Below are positions 1 to 11,450 of a DNA stretch of 64,000 nt, piece by piece. Position numbers and translations under genes: made by a program. Numbering within the stretch: position 1 is the stretch's first letter; every line of letters begins with the position of its first letter. Under the pieces are notes generated by a model. The model saw only the letters and a program-made list of their open reading frames with translations, was not told the DNA's origin and made no database searches. The stretch is from Zea mays (lineage: Eukaryota > Streptophyta > Magnoliopsida > Poales > Poaceae). The DNA lies in NCBI RefSeq assembly GCF_902167145.1, contig NC_050099.1, forward strand, positions 8,384,434 to 8,448,433, in the 5' to 3' direction.

Positions 1-311
1 TCAGACTTTTACCTTCCGTCAAGCCGAAGGTACAAATGTAATTTAGTATCATTAATGTTTGTTCATGGATATATGATGATGATATGAATAATCTAATGAT
101 TTAAAATGATTATTCATGCTCTCTTTATGTTTCGTATGTCCCTGTTTATATCTTTGCATATTAAAATGATGAAAGTATGTCCTTCATGACCTTCGTCCGA
201 AGATCATTATATCCTAAGGGAGATAAGGTAACAAAGGACGTAGGTCTTTAACCATTAACATTTGTGTTGCCTTGTTCTTGATTCATAGTTTTTGAGAACA
301 AGTGACCAATA
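1..311 (+). repeat. Element A 5' LTR, right-hand part only
   Basis: Matches 48049-48359 base for base in length. I count seven substitutions: one near 134, two near 231-239, three near 288-296 and one in the terminal CA, which is TA here. The first ~319 bases of the LTR, including its TATA box, lie outside the window. Confidence 0.93.
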
Positions 312-330
312 TTGGTGCCCACCTCCGGTG
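312..330 (+). promoter_or_regulatory. Element A primer-binding region
   Basis: Starts directly after the LTR with TTGGTGCCCACCTCCGG; element B has TTGGCGCCCACCTCCGG at the same place. This is where a tRNA 3' end would prime minus-strand DNA. I do not assign the tRNA. Confidence 0.65.
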
Positions 331-353
331 AACTCACTTCCATTGTTGTAACA

Positions 354-3300
354 ATGGCTTCGTACAACAACCAAGCTGTAGCACCTTCGGTTATAAAGCT
401 GGTGCTCCCAATCATAGGCGGTTCAAGCTCTGAGCCAGCTAACAAGAAGCAGAAGAAGGAAGCACAGAGAAGAGTGCAGCATGTTAGGGTGCAAGGACCC
501 TTCATCAGATCCAAGTGGTCTCACATCCCAATCACCTTCTCTCAGGAGGATCTTCAGCTTAAAGACTATCCTCACAATGATGCCATGGTTATATCTTGTG
601 TCATCAAGGAATTTCTGGTCCACAATGTTCTGGTTGACACAGGTAGTGCAACGGACATCATCTTTGCAAAGGCTTTCAGACAGATGCAAGAACCAGAAGA
701 CAAGATTCATGATGCAACACACCCTCTTTGTGGCTTCGAAGGAAGACAGATTGTGGCACTTGGCAAAATAACAATGTCAGTTACCTTCGGTTACATTCAC
801 AACACAAGAACTGAGCAAGTTGTCTTTGACATTGTTAACATAGAGTACCCATATAACGCAATCATTGGTCGAGGGACGCTTAATGCCTTCGAAGCAATAC
901 TTCATCCATCATACTTATGCATGAAGATACCTTCGGAACAAGGGCCCATTGCTGTTCATGGGAGTCAAGAAGCTGCCAGGAGGGCTGAAGGGAGTTGGAC
1001 GGATTCAAAGGCGATCCATAACATAGATGGAGCCGAAGCTTGTCAACAATATAAGCACAAAAGAGAGAAGGCTGCTTCGGCAGGTCAGCCGAAGCCTATG
1101 CTCCTATGTGAAGATATAGCAGACCAAAGGGTAATGCTGGGATCTCAGTTATCTGGTGAACAAGAAAAGACTATGCTAAGATTTTTGTTCAACAACAAAG
1201 ATGTCTTCGCTTGGACAACTAACGATCTCTGTGGTGTTAACAGAGATGTCATTTAGCATTCACTCAATGTGGATCCTTCTTTTAGGCCAAGAAAGCAAAG
1301 ACTTCGGAAAATGTCTGAGGATAAAGCCGAAGGTGCTCGGAATGAAGTAAAGAGACTTCTCAGTGCTGGTGTCATCAGAGAAGTAACATATCTAGAATGG
1401 CTAGCTAACACTATCATGGTGAAGAAGGCTAATGGGAAATGGAGAATGTGTATTGATTTCACAGATCTCAACAAGGCATATCTGAAAGATGAGTTCCCTT
1501 TACCAAGAATAGACTCCCTTGTAGATGCAGCAACTTCTTCGGAACTCATGATCTTATTGGACTTCTACTCGGGTTATCACCAAATTTGGATGAAGAAAGA
1601 GGATGAGCCAAAGACAAGCTTCATAACTACTAGTGGTACTTATTGTTACCTTCGGATGCCCAAGGGGCTCAAGAATGCTAGAGGAAGCTTCAGCAGAATG
1701 ACAACCAAGGTTCTTCACTCTCAAATAGGCAGGAATGTGCTAACTTATGTTGATGACATCATAGTAAAAAGTACGAAACAAGAAAATCACATTGCCGATT
1801 TGCAAGAGACGTTTGCCAGTTTTAGGCAAGCTGGTCTCAAGTTAAAATCCAGAAAAGTGTGTTTTCAGAGTAAAGAAGAGCAAGTTTCTTGGCTGTCTGG
1901 TATCAACAAAGGGTATCGAAGCTAACCCAAGTAAGATCGAAGCTATCCTTCGGATGGAGCTGCCAAATTCAAAGAAGGGGGCTCAACGATTGGTAGGAAG
2001 GGTGGCATCGCTGAATAGATTTATATCAAGATCAGCAGAGAGAAATCTACCATTCTTTGAAATACTAAAGTCAGCCGAAGTTTTTCAATGGGGTCCGGCT
2101 CAACATAAGGCTTTTGAAGAGTTAAAGCAGTACTTGATAGACTTGACAACTCTAACTCCACCTTCATCAGGAACTCCGTTACTCCTGTATGTGGCTGCCT
2201 CCCATTCTGCAGTCAGTGCGGCACTTATACAGGAGAAGCAAGTCCAAGTAAAAAGACAAGCACCAGTATACTTCGTCTCCGAAGTACTCAGTTTATCAAA
2301 GAAAAATTACACAGAATTGAAGGTGTTGTATGCTGTGTTAATGGCCTCTAGAAAGCTTCGGCATTACTTTCAAGCCTATCATATAATAGTCCCTTCATCA
2401 CAACCTCTGAAGGACATAATGAGAAACAGAGAAGCTACATGAAGAATTGGAAAATGGGCTGTGGAACTCAATGAATTCACCATTTATTATGTACATAGAT
2501 CCTCAATTCAATCTCAGGTGCTAGTAGATTTCATTGCTGATTGGACATCAGGGGCTCAAGGACAAGAAGCAACAAAAGATGCCGAAGCCTGGACGGTATT
2601 CTGTGATGGTTCTTGGGGAACCTTCGGTGCTGGAGCGGATGCTGCTCTAGTAGCACCCTCTAAAGTCAGGACATGCTACGCAGTAAAGCTGGACTTTTGT
2701 TGTACAAATAATATTGCTGAATACGAAGCTATTCTATTAGGGCTTCGGAAGCTAAAGACAATGGGAATAAGAAGGGCAATCCTTAAAACTGATTCCCAAG
2801 TTATTTCTGGACATGTAGACAAAAGAAGCAAGGCAAGGGAACCGAAGCTTGAAAAATATTTGGATGCAGTCCGAAGATTGGAGGCTTCTTTCGAAGGATT
2901 TTCTGTAAAAAATATTCTAAGAGGGGAAAATGAGCATGCAGATTTGATAGCTAAATCAACGGCACAGGGGCTCCCTTTGCCTTTGGAAGTGTTCTTTGAG
3001 ACAGTAAAAGCACCTTCAGTCGAACTTATGGAGAGAACAGTGCTTACAATATCACCTGTACATAGTGAATATTAGAGGACTGAAATTATATCTGTCCTCC
3101 AAGGTAACTGTCTTTCGGATGACGAAGTTTATAATAAAAGAATGGAAGCAAGAACAAGACCATATGTGATCATAGAAGGGGAGTTATATAAATATGGAGT
3201 CTGCTCTCCACTACTCAAGTGTTTATCCAGAACCGAAGGTCAAGAGCTGATGAAGGAAATACATGCAGATTTATGTGGATCTCATATTGGGTCTAGGCCT

Positions 3301-4296
3301 TTGCTGGGGAAGGTTTTTAGACAAGGATTTTATTGGCCGAAGGTAGCTTCAGATGCAGCAGATCTGGTTCAAAAATGTGAAAATTGCCAAAGATGTGCAA
3401 AAGACCAGAAACAACCTTTGTCTCTAACCCAGTTAATATAGCCAACTTGGCCACTGCAAAGGTGGGGTCTGGATTTGTTAGGTCTACTTCCACTAGCACA
3501 AGGAAATTTGAAATATGTCGTTGTAGCAGTGGAATATTTTTCCAAGTGGATCGAAGCAAAACCCTTAGCCACAATAACTTCGGCCAGAGTACAGAAATTA
3601 TTTTGGCAAAACATTGTTTGTCGCTTCGGCGTGCCGAAGGCAATAACTGTGGACAATGGGACTCAATTTGATGCTGAAACGTTCAAAGATTTTTGTGACC
3701 GAATTGGTACAAAAATCCATTTTGCATCAGTAAGGCATCCAGAATCAAATGGGTTGGTAGAAAGAGCAAATGGAATTATAATGACAGGAATGATGAAGTT
3801 AATCTTCAACCAGCCCAGAGGAAAGTGGCTAGACGAGTTGATTAATGTGGTGTGGAGCCACAACACAACTGTGTCAAGGGCAACATGTTTTACACTTTTC
3901 AAGCTCCTGTTCGGGGACAAAGCTATAACACTAGAAGAAGCAAAGACAGGGTCAATAAGAACAACAGCTTCAGCGGAGGACGAAGCTGATTACCAAACAA
4001 CAAAAGACACTATAGAAGGGACTAGACTTCAGACCATATAACACATCAATAAGTATCAGGCCAAAACAATAAGATGGTGTGATAGAAAAGTTCGATTGAA
4101 AAACATCAAGCCAGGACATTTGGTGCTTCGGAGAGTGGCCAACCCAGATACAGTGGGCAAATTACAACTAAAGTGGGTAGGTCCTTTTCTGGTAGTATGT
4201 TCGTCAAGACCCAATTCTTACAGATTGAAGGATATGGACGACAACGACATACCTAGATCTTGGAATGCGGATGAGCTTCGACAGTACTATGTGTAA
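354..4296 (+). pseudogene. Element A pol (protease, RT, RNase H, integrase), broken
   Basis: The ATG at 354 lies only 42 bp after the LTR and starts a protein MASYNNQAVAPS, matching MASFNDQAG in element B. Domains in order: short linker; aspartic protease with VDTGSA near 631-645; reverse transcriptase (about 1270-1950) with YVDD at 1746-1757; RNase H (about 2590-2960) with CDGSWG; integrase (about 3200-4040) with an HHCC zinc finger and a DDE core; a C-terminal tail ending RSWNADELRQYYV. No gag or zinc knuckle precedes the protease. Lesions: TAG at 1254 (Glu in B), a frameshift near 1860, TGA at 2440, TAG at 3073 and 3439, TAA at 4039. The protein could not be made as it stands. In the intact family it would process itself, copy the RNA and integrate the DNA. 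Confidence 0.9.
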
Positions 4297-4480
4297 TTGA
4301 TGTAATCTTTTTCATTTTTCCTATGTCACCCTTTTCCATTCAGGAGGGGAGAAAGGTTTTTAATGGGGCCATAGTTTGTAATTTTCATTCTTATTTAGCC
4401 CTACGCAATACAAGGGCCAAAATCTCCCAAAGATGTAATATGTAAAATCAGAGCATGCACCATCGAGTGTAAAAGAAAAC
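4297..4480 (+). other. Element A, downstream of pol, no gene
   Basis: Noncoding. The stretch around 4360 (ttttaatggggccat) matches the reverse of 32915 in B, so the sequence just after pol is conserved between the two elements. Confidence 0.6.
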
Positions 4481-4804
4481 AGGGAGAAGCTCAAAAGACG
4501 TCCCTAAGGGGATGCAGAGCTGTAATCACCACAAAGGATGACGAAGCTACAAAAAGTCGTTCCTAAGGGAGCACAGCGTAAGTTTCGAAGCTACATAAGT
4601 CATTCCTAAGGGAGCGCAGCGTAAGTTCCAAAACTCAGAAGTCGTTCCTAAGGGAATGCAGAGCCAAATACCACTGAAATATAAGGTGAAGAAGCTCCAA
4701 AGTCGTTCCTAAAGGGATGCAGAGCTTAAATGCCACCGAAATAGAAGGTGAAGAAGCTCCAAAGTCGTTCCTAAGGGGATGCAGAGCTTAAATGCCACCA
4801 AAAT
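4481..4804 (+). repeat. Tandem array in element A, first six units
   Basis: Degenerate units of about 41-60 bp built around GTCGTTCCTAAGGGGATGCA, with cores near 4502, 4560, 4608, 4649, 4709 and 4769. A seventh core is at 25490 and an eighth near 43770, pushed away by insertions E1 and C2. It lies between the converging ends of pol and the antisense gene. Element B has the same core on its minus strand. Confidence 0.85.
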
Positions 4805-5581
4805 TGTAATACCCAACTTGTAATTTGTGAAATATAATATAAGAGGGGAAATTTTTTTCCTTTATTTATATGTGTGAGTTGAATCTACTAATCATTACAT
4901 GTGAACACCCTATTTAAAAAACAAATAATTAAATGTATGCCACTCAATTATGCTTCATGCTAGATTTTGTATTTTGTGAGCATATTGTGACAATATAAAA
5001 TAACAATGTGACAAGGAATGTGTTAAAAAGCCAAAGTGGAATTTAAAACCTAAAAGAGATTCTATAATTTAGAAAAAAAGAAGCAAATAAATATTAGGTG
5101 ATATAAAAATATAAATAATATATATAAATATATATCCAAATTGGAACTTGTCATGACACAATATGTTCTAAGGATAAATTTGTCACAAGTTTGAATTTAA
5201 ACTAGAATTTAAATTTAAATTGGAAAATCTAAAAGGAATAGAGAAAAGAAAAAAATAAAAATAAAACAAAAGAAGACTGCGCTCAGGGCCAATTCTTGAT
5301 GCTCGACCCATTATCCCAGTCCTTCACCGCGCGGCCCATCACTGGGGACCGGCGCCGACAGTGGGGACCCACTGGTCAGCCGCCCACTGCGCTGTGTCCG
5401 ACTGGATCACTGACGGATGGGTCCGCTTGGTCAGCCACACCCTCACGCGATGCACCTTTGGTCACAGACTGATGGGCCCCCGGCGTCAGCTTTGTCTCCG
5501 TTGGAACGAACCCCGCATCCCTCTCCGAATCGCTCGGAGCTCGCCAACCACCTCGCCCCGGTCTTATCTCCCTCAACCCGG

Positions 5582-5588
5582 TATAAAA
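5582..5588 (+). promoter_or_regulatory. TATA box of E1 5' LTR
   Basis: CCCGGTATAAAACCCTGG, with the same sequence at 22850-22856 in the right LTR. A GC-rich transcribed leader follows. Confidence 0.75.
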
Positions 5589-7806
5589 CCCTGGTGTGTC
5601 CGCTCTCGTTTGACCACGCCCACGCGAGAACCGACAAGCCGTGGCTCTGGATCGCGGCGTGCGGTGTGGGAGAGAAGCGGAAGGCCGCTGCCGTCGTCAA
5701 TCTGCATCGTCGTTGCCACTCTGCTCCAGTGACTTGGTCCCGGGCATACGGACGTGTGCGCGTATCCTTTTGGAGGCGGGATTGGCGCCTGCGGAGCTAT
5801 AGGGCGGCGATAATTGTTCACCGGAGCATTTGGGACACCGCGGATTCGTCTGCCGCCGTGGCCTGAGCTCTACACCGCGAGCGCACTAGTAAGAATCCCC
5901 TCCTTATGCTCGCTTGGTTCTCCTACTTGTGTACGCGTCTCGGATTGGGATATGGGGCACCAGGGGGCGAGCTGTGGGTACTCCGGCGGGCGCTCCGCCG
6001 TGGTGTTTGGTCGCCGCTACGACGGACCAGGTTGAAGACGACGACCAGGGCCGTTGATGTAGGGGTGGGCAGTCTGGATCGAACTGTGGCTCGGTTTGGC
6101 TAGGGCTGTGCTCGACCGATGATCTACATACCAGCGGTTCATATCAAATGGGGATATCGGTTAAGAGGAATAAGTTGGGGAGCGTCCGATCGGAATCGGA
6201 CGATCGGTGCTTGCACTAGATTCATTAAATTGTGAGCGTAGATCTCGGATCTGAGGGCCTGGAACGGATACCGTTTTGTTTTGAATAGGCTTCTAATCTT
6301 AGCCGCTAGGCGTGGATCCAACGGTCCAAACCCCACCGTACCCCTTCGCGATAACGTTTTACAAAACAGACCTTATGATTTTAGAAAATAGGACCCGCCG
6401 TCCCATATTACTGTTCACTGTGTCTGGGACATTTTACCCCGTGGCCCCTGCACTTTTCAGATTTTGGCGCCCAGTCCAGAGGAGGTCAGAAAAAGAGAAA
6501 ATTAAGTTGTAAATGGATTTTTAATACATAAATAAATGCTAGAACTTGTAAAATGCATAGAAAATTCATTTCTAGTCCAAATTGATCGATTCCAGTTCCT
6601 AAATTTTTGTAATATTATTGTCTAACCAGTAGTGCCTCTATTTTGGCATGAAAGACACATTAAAATTATTCTTTTACCTAATCTTGTATTAAGCATATAA
6701 AACATTAGAAAATTCATAACTTAAAATCTATAACTCCAAATTTAATGATTTCAGTTCCTATGATCCTATTTTAATGTCTAGATTATTATTGTGTATTTTA
6801 TTTACATGTTTGGTGTGATGTTAATTTTTGCTATACTATGTATGTATTGCGTTGATGCGAGTAGACGAGCAAGCTACTGAGGATCCTGAGGTTCAGCTGG
6901 TAGAAACTGCTGAGCAGGAGCTCGTTGAAGGTAAGTTGTGCCCTTAATCACTTCCTTTTTACCCAGTCATGTTCTTATTAATCATAATGATCTGCATAGG
7001 TTAATTTTGATGGGACCTAATAGGTTACCCTAGATTTTGACTATCTTTATATCTTGTTTCACCACTGGTTTTACAACTAAATTTTTGGGTAGTACATGCT
7101 ATTGCTTTATGTGGCTTTGGGTATAGAGATATTCATCATTCATTGTTATACTTTTCATTATCTGTTTATTATTTACTGTTCATGATAAGATCATTATGTT
7201 AATGGGAACATGGAGAACCACCTGGGAAAACAGTGCTACCACAAGGGTTTAATGGGACGCCCTTGGCTGATTAACTAGGAAAGGTAGTGGATGACTACCT
7301 TACCCGAAAAGGGGGTCCTTGGGTTGATTTTGCTGCGATGGCGGTTAGGCGAGGGATTCCTGCACTGGACTTTCCTATAAACTGTAGCGGGTTTTCTGAA
7401 GCTAGTGGAACTTTGTAAAGGCCTCGTAGTGGTACGCTGCCACGCTTCCTTGGTAGAGGTGTATGCGGTCTGATCAAATCCGTGGCAATTGGGTAACATG
7501 ACTTGTGGGTAAAGATGCGCAACCTCTGCAGAGTGTAAAACTGGTATACTAGCCGTGCTCATGGTCATGAGCGGCTCGAACACTCACATGATTAATTTAT
7601 GGAACTTAAATTTAATTTGTCATTTCATTGCATCTGGGATTATTTTATTATTACTTTTTACTTATTATTACTATGGTTTGGTATTTACTTACACGTAGTA
7701 ACTGCTAATAAAATTTTGACCAACTTATAAAAGCAATGCTCAGCTTCAACCTTTACTTTGTTGATTAGCCTGACACTTCACATGAACTCCCTCCTTTGGT
7801 GAGTTC

Positions 7807-9019
7807 TGAAAGGGAAATGTGCCCTTGGGCCATTTCTAAGTATTTTGGTGATTTAGTGTCTAAACAAGTGTTTAAATGTAAGATGGTGGACAAAGTACAA
7901 ACCAAGGATTAAGGTATGTTTCTCAGACTTAGTACATTGTTTTATGGACTAATGTATTGTGTCTAAGTGCTGGAAACAGGAAAAATCAAATTGGAAATGT
8001 CTTGGCTCGAGCAGCCAAGAATCTGCTCAGTCTGGGAGCACCGGACTGTCCGGTGGTGCACCGGACAGTGTCCGGTGCGCCAGGCTGGTCCGAGCGAACT
8101 GGCTGCTCTCGGGAATTTCACCAGCGACGTATGACTATAATTCACCGGACTGTCCGGTGTGCACCGGACTGTCCGGTGAGCCAACGGTCGGCCGCGCGAT
8201 CTGCGCGGGACACGTGGCCGAGCCAACGGCTAGAAGGGGGCACCGGACTGTCCGGTGTGCACCGGACATGTCCGGTGCGCCAACGGCTCCAAGTCAGCCA
8301 ACGGTCGGCTTCACCATTTAAGGAAAGAAATCGGGCACCGGACTGTCCGGTGCGCCAGTCGACAGAAGGCAAGATCAGCCTTCCCAGATTGCTCTCAACG
8401 GCTCCTAGCTGCCTTGGGGCTATAAAAGGGACCCCCAGGCGCATGGAGGACAACACCAAGCATACTCACAACATTCCTGAGCACCAAGACATCGATTCCG
8501 CGCATTTGTTTCTTTGTGATAGCATATAGAGCTCTTGTGGAGTTGTGAACTCATTGAGTTGTGTTGCGAGCTCTTGTTGCGACTTGTGTGCGTGTTGTTG
8601 CTCTGATTTGTGAGTCTTGTGTGAGTTGCTCATCCCTCCCTTACTCCGTGATTCTTTGTGAACATCAAAAGTGTAAGGGCGAGAGGCTCCAAATTGTGGA
8701 GATTCCTCGCCAACGGGATAAGAAAAGAAAAGCAAAACACTGTGGTATTCAAGTTGATCATTGGATCACTTGAGAGGAGTTGAGTGCAACTCTCGTCCGT
8801 TGGGACGCCACAACGTGGAGTAGGCAAGCGTTGGTCTTGGCCGAACCACGGGATAAACCACTGTGTCATCTCTGTGATTGTTCCTTTGTGGTTATTGTGT
8901 TTTGTAGAGACTCCTCTCTAGCCACTTGGCATTTACTGTGCTAACACTTAACCAAGTTTTGTGGCTTAAGTTTTAAGTTTTACAGGATCACCTATTCACC
9001 CCCCCTCTAGGTGCTCTCA
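7807..9019 (+). repeat. C1 5' LTR (1213 bp)
   Basis: Starts TGAAAGGGAAATGTGCCC and ends AGGTGCTCTCA. The region 8035-8360 holds many CACCGG/CCGGTG palindromes, a Sirevirus hallmark. Compared with the 3' LTR it lacks a 16-bp duplication and a further 21-bp palindrome unit. Frames crossing the palindromes (such as 7957-8529) are not genes. Confidence 0.93.
8421..8427 (+). promoter_or_regulatory. TATA box of C1 5' LTR
   Basis: GGGGCTATAAAAGGGACCCC, just after the palindrome block. The same motif is at 16034 in the 3' LTR and at 26146 and 43156 in C2. Confidence 0.8.
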
Positions 9020-9021
9020 AT

Positions 9022-9033
9022 TGGTATCAGAGC
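9022..9033 (+). promoter_or_regulatory. C1 primer-binding site
   Basis: TGGTATCAGAGC two bases after the LTR, complementary to the 3' end of plant initiator tRNA-Met. Confidence 0.88.
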
Positions 9034-9068
9034 CGTTCTCTTCAAGAAGGGACTAATCACCCGAAGAG

Positions 9069-11450
9069 ATGGATCCTAAGGGAAAGGGGATGGTGATCAA
9101 CAACAACGAGAAGGAGTCTATCTTCAACGAGCCGAAGGATGACAGGCCTACCGACTCGGGCTCGAGCCACAAGCGCAAGGATGGGAAGAAGAAGAAGACA
9201 AGGCGCATCAAGGAGATCGTGTACTACGACAGCGACGAATCTTCTTCTTCCCAAAAGGACGACGACGACTACGAGAAAAAGAAAACGGTCAATTCGAACT
9301 TTTCTTTTGATTACTCTCGTATTCCTCAAAGTACAAATGCTCACTTATTATCTATTCCACTTGGTAAACCTCCTCATTTTGATGGAGAGGACTACGGATT
9401 TTGGAGTCACAAAATGCGTAGTCACTTGTTCTCTCTCCATCCTAGCATATGGGAGATTGTAGAGAGTGGAATGCACTTTGATAGTACGGATAGTCCCATG
9501 TTCATTAATGAGCAAATTCATAAAAATGCACAAGCTACTACTGTTCTTCTAGCTTCATTGTGCAGGGATGAATACCACAAAGTGAGCGGCTTGGATAACG
9601 CCAAGCAAATTTGGGACACCCTCAAGATCTCTCATGAGGGGAATGACGTCACAATGCTCACCAAAATGGAGTTGGTGGAGGGCGAACTCGGGAGATTCGC
9701 TATGATAAGGGGAGAAGAGCCAACCCAAACGTACAACCGGCTCAAGACCCTTGTCAACAAGATAAGAAGCTACGGAAGCACGCGATGGACGGACCACGAT
9801 GTCGTCCGCCTAATGCTAAGGTCTTTTACTTCCCTTGATCCTCATCTTGTAAACAATATTCGTGAGAATCCTAGGTACACCAAGATGACGCCCGAGGAGA
9901 TACTTGGAAAGTTCGTGAGCGGGCGAATGATGATCAAGGAAGCAAGATACGTTGATGACGCATTGAATGGTCCAATCAATGAGCCTCAACCTCTTGCTCT
10001 CAAGGCAACAAGAAGCAAGGAGACGCTACCTAGCAAGGTGGCACAAATTGAGGCGGCCGTACTTAATGATGAAGAGATGGCTCTCATCATCAAGAGATTC
10101 AAGACGGCGCTAAAAGGTTGCAAGGGGCAGCCAAGCAAGACCAATACAAAAGGGAAGCACTCATGCTTCAAATGTGGTAAGCTTGGTCATTTTATTGCTA
10201 ACTGTCCCGATAATGATAGTGATCAGGATCAAGGGAGCAAGAGGAAAAAGAAGAAAAATTACAAGAAGGCGAAGGGCGAGGCACATCTAGGAAAGGAGTG
10301 GGACTCGGATTGCTCCTCCTCCGACTCCGACAATGAAGGACTCGCCGCCACCGCCTTCAACAAGTCATCCCTCTTCCCCAACGAGCGTCACACATGCCTT
10401 ATGGCAAGGGAGAAGAAGGTATGTAGTTGAAACTCTACTTATGCTTCTTCAAGTGAGGAAGAATCTAGTGATGAGGATGAAATAGATTATTCATGTTTAT
10501 TTAAGGGCCTAGACAGAACCAAGGTAGATAAAATTAATGAATTAATTGATGCCTTGAATGATAAGAATAGGCTTTTAGAAAAACAAGAAGATTTGTTGTA
10601 TGAAGAACATGACAAATTTGTAGAAGCACAAAAATCTCATGCTTTAGAAGTTAAGAGAAATGAAATGCTTTCTTGTGAATTATCTTCTTGCCATGAGACG
10701 ATTTCTAGCTTAAGGAGCATTAATGATGATTTGAATGCTAAGATAGAAATAGCTAGTAAATCAACAACTTGTGTAGAAAATGTTGTTATTTGCAATAGAT
10801 GTAAAGACTTTGATATTGATGCTTGTAGTGAACACATAGCTTCTATTGCAAAGTTAAATGATGAAATGGCTAGTCTTAATGCCCAACTTAAGACTAGCAA
10901 AAGTGATTTTGATAAACTAAAATTTGCTAGGGATGCCTACACAATTGGTAGACATCCCTCAATTAAAGATGGGCTTGGCTTCAAGAGGGAAGCCAAGAAC
11001 TTAACAAGCCATAAGGTTCCCATCTCCGCCAAGGAGAAAGGGAAGGCCCCTATGGCAAGTAGTACTAAAAAGAACCATGCTTTTATGTACAATGATAGAA
11101 GACAGTCTCATAGGAGTTGTAATACTTTTGATTCACATGCCTATGACTCTTATGCTATGTATGCTTCCAGTTCTTCCTATATGCATGGTAGAGATATGCC
11201 TTGGAAAAATATTCAACATGTGCCTAGGAAGAATATTGTTCATGTTCCTAGAAAAGTTATGAATGGTCCCTCTACAATTTATCATGCTTTAAATGCTTCC
11301 TTTGCTATTTGTAGAAAGGATAGGAAGATAGTTGCTAGAAAATTAGGGGCAAAATGCAAGGGTGATAAAGCTTGCATTTGGGTCCCTAAGGAAATTGTGA
11401 CTAACCTTGTAGGACCCAACAAGAGTTGGGTACCTAAGACCCAAGCCTAA
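9069..11450 (+). pseudogene. C1 gag, one premature stop
   Basis: Starts MDPKGKGMVINNNEK. An Asp/Ser/Lys-rich acidic head (about residues 20-80) is followed by the copia gag core from GKPPHFDGEDYGFW (about residue 98), then a CX2CX4HX4C zinc knuckle CFKCGKLGHFIANC at 10164-10205, a Ser/Asp-rich segment and a long heptad-like tail. An in-frame TGA at 10428-10430 cuts the frame after 453 codons; C2 has CGA at this codon, so this looks like C-to-T decay of a methylated CpG. The same frame then runs open to 11450. The intact protein would form the virus-like particle that packages the RNA. The pol frame starts within its last 38 bases, one base out of phase. Confidence 0.9.

Noticed and set aside
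5361..6103. Several GC-rich frames on both strands, repeated at 22629-23326
   Set aside because: They lie in the E1 LTR around its TATA box; GC-rich leader sequence is open by composition. The two copies differ freely.
7000..7800. tRNA or small RNA gene in the AT-rich part of the E1 LTR
   Set aside because: No tRNA-like cloverleaf or promoter boxes that I can support; the same sequence recurs in the right LTR.
7957..8529. Open frame of 190 codons in the C1 LTR, with similar ones at 15535-16142, 25499-26254 and 42748-43160
   Set aside because: These cross the CCGG palindromes and the TATA box of LTRs on both strands. The frames differ between copies and show no known domain.
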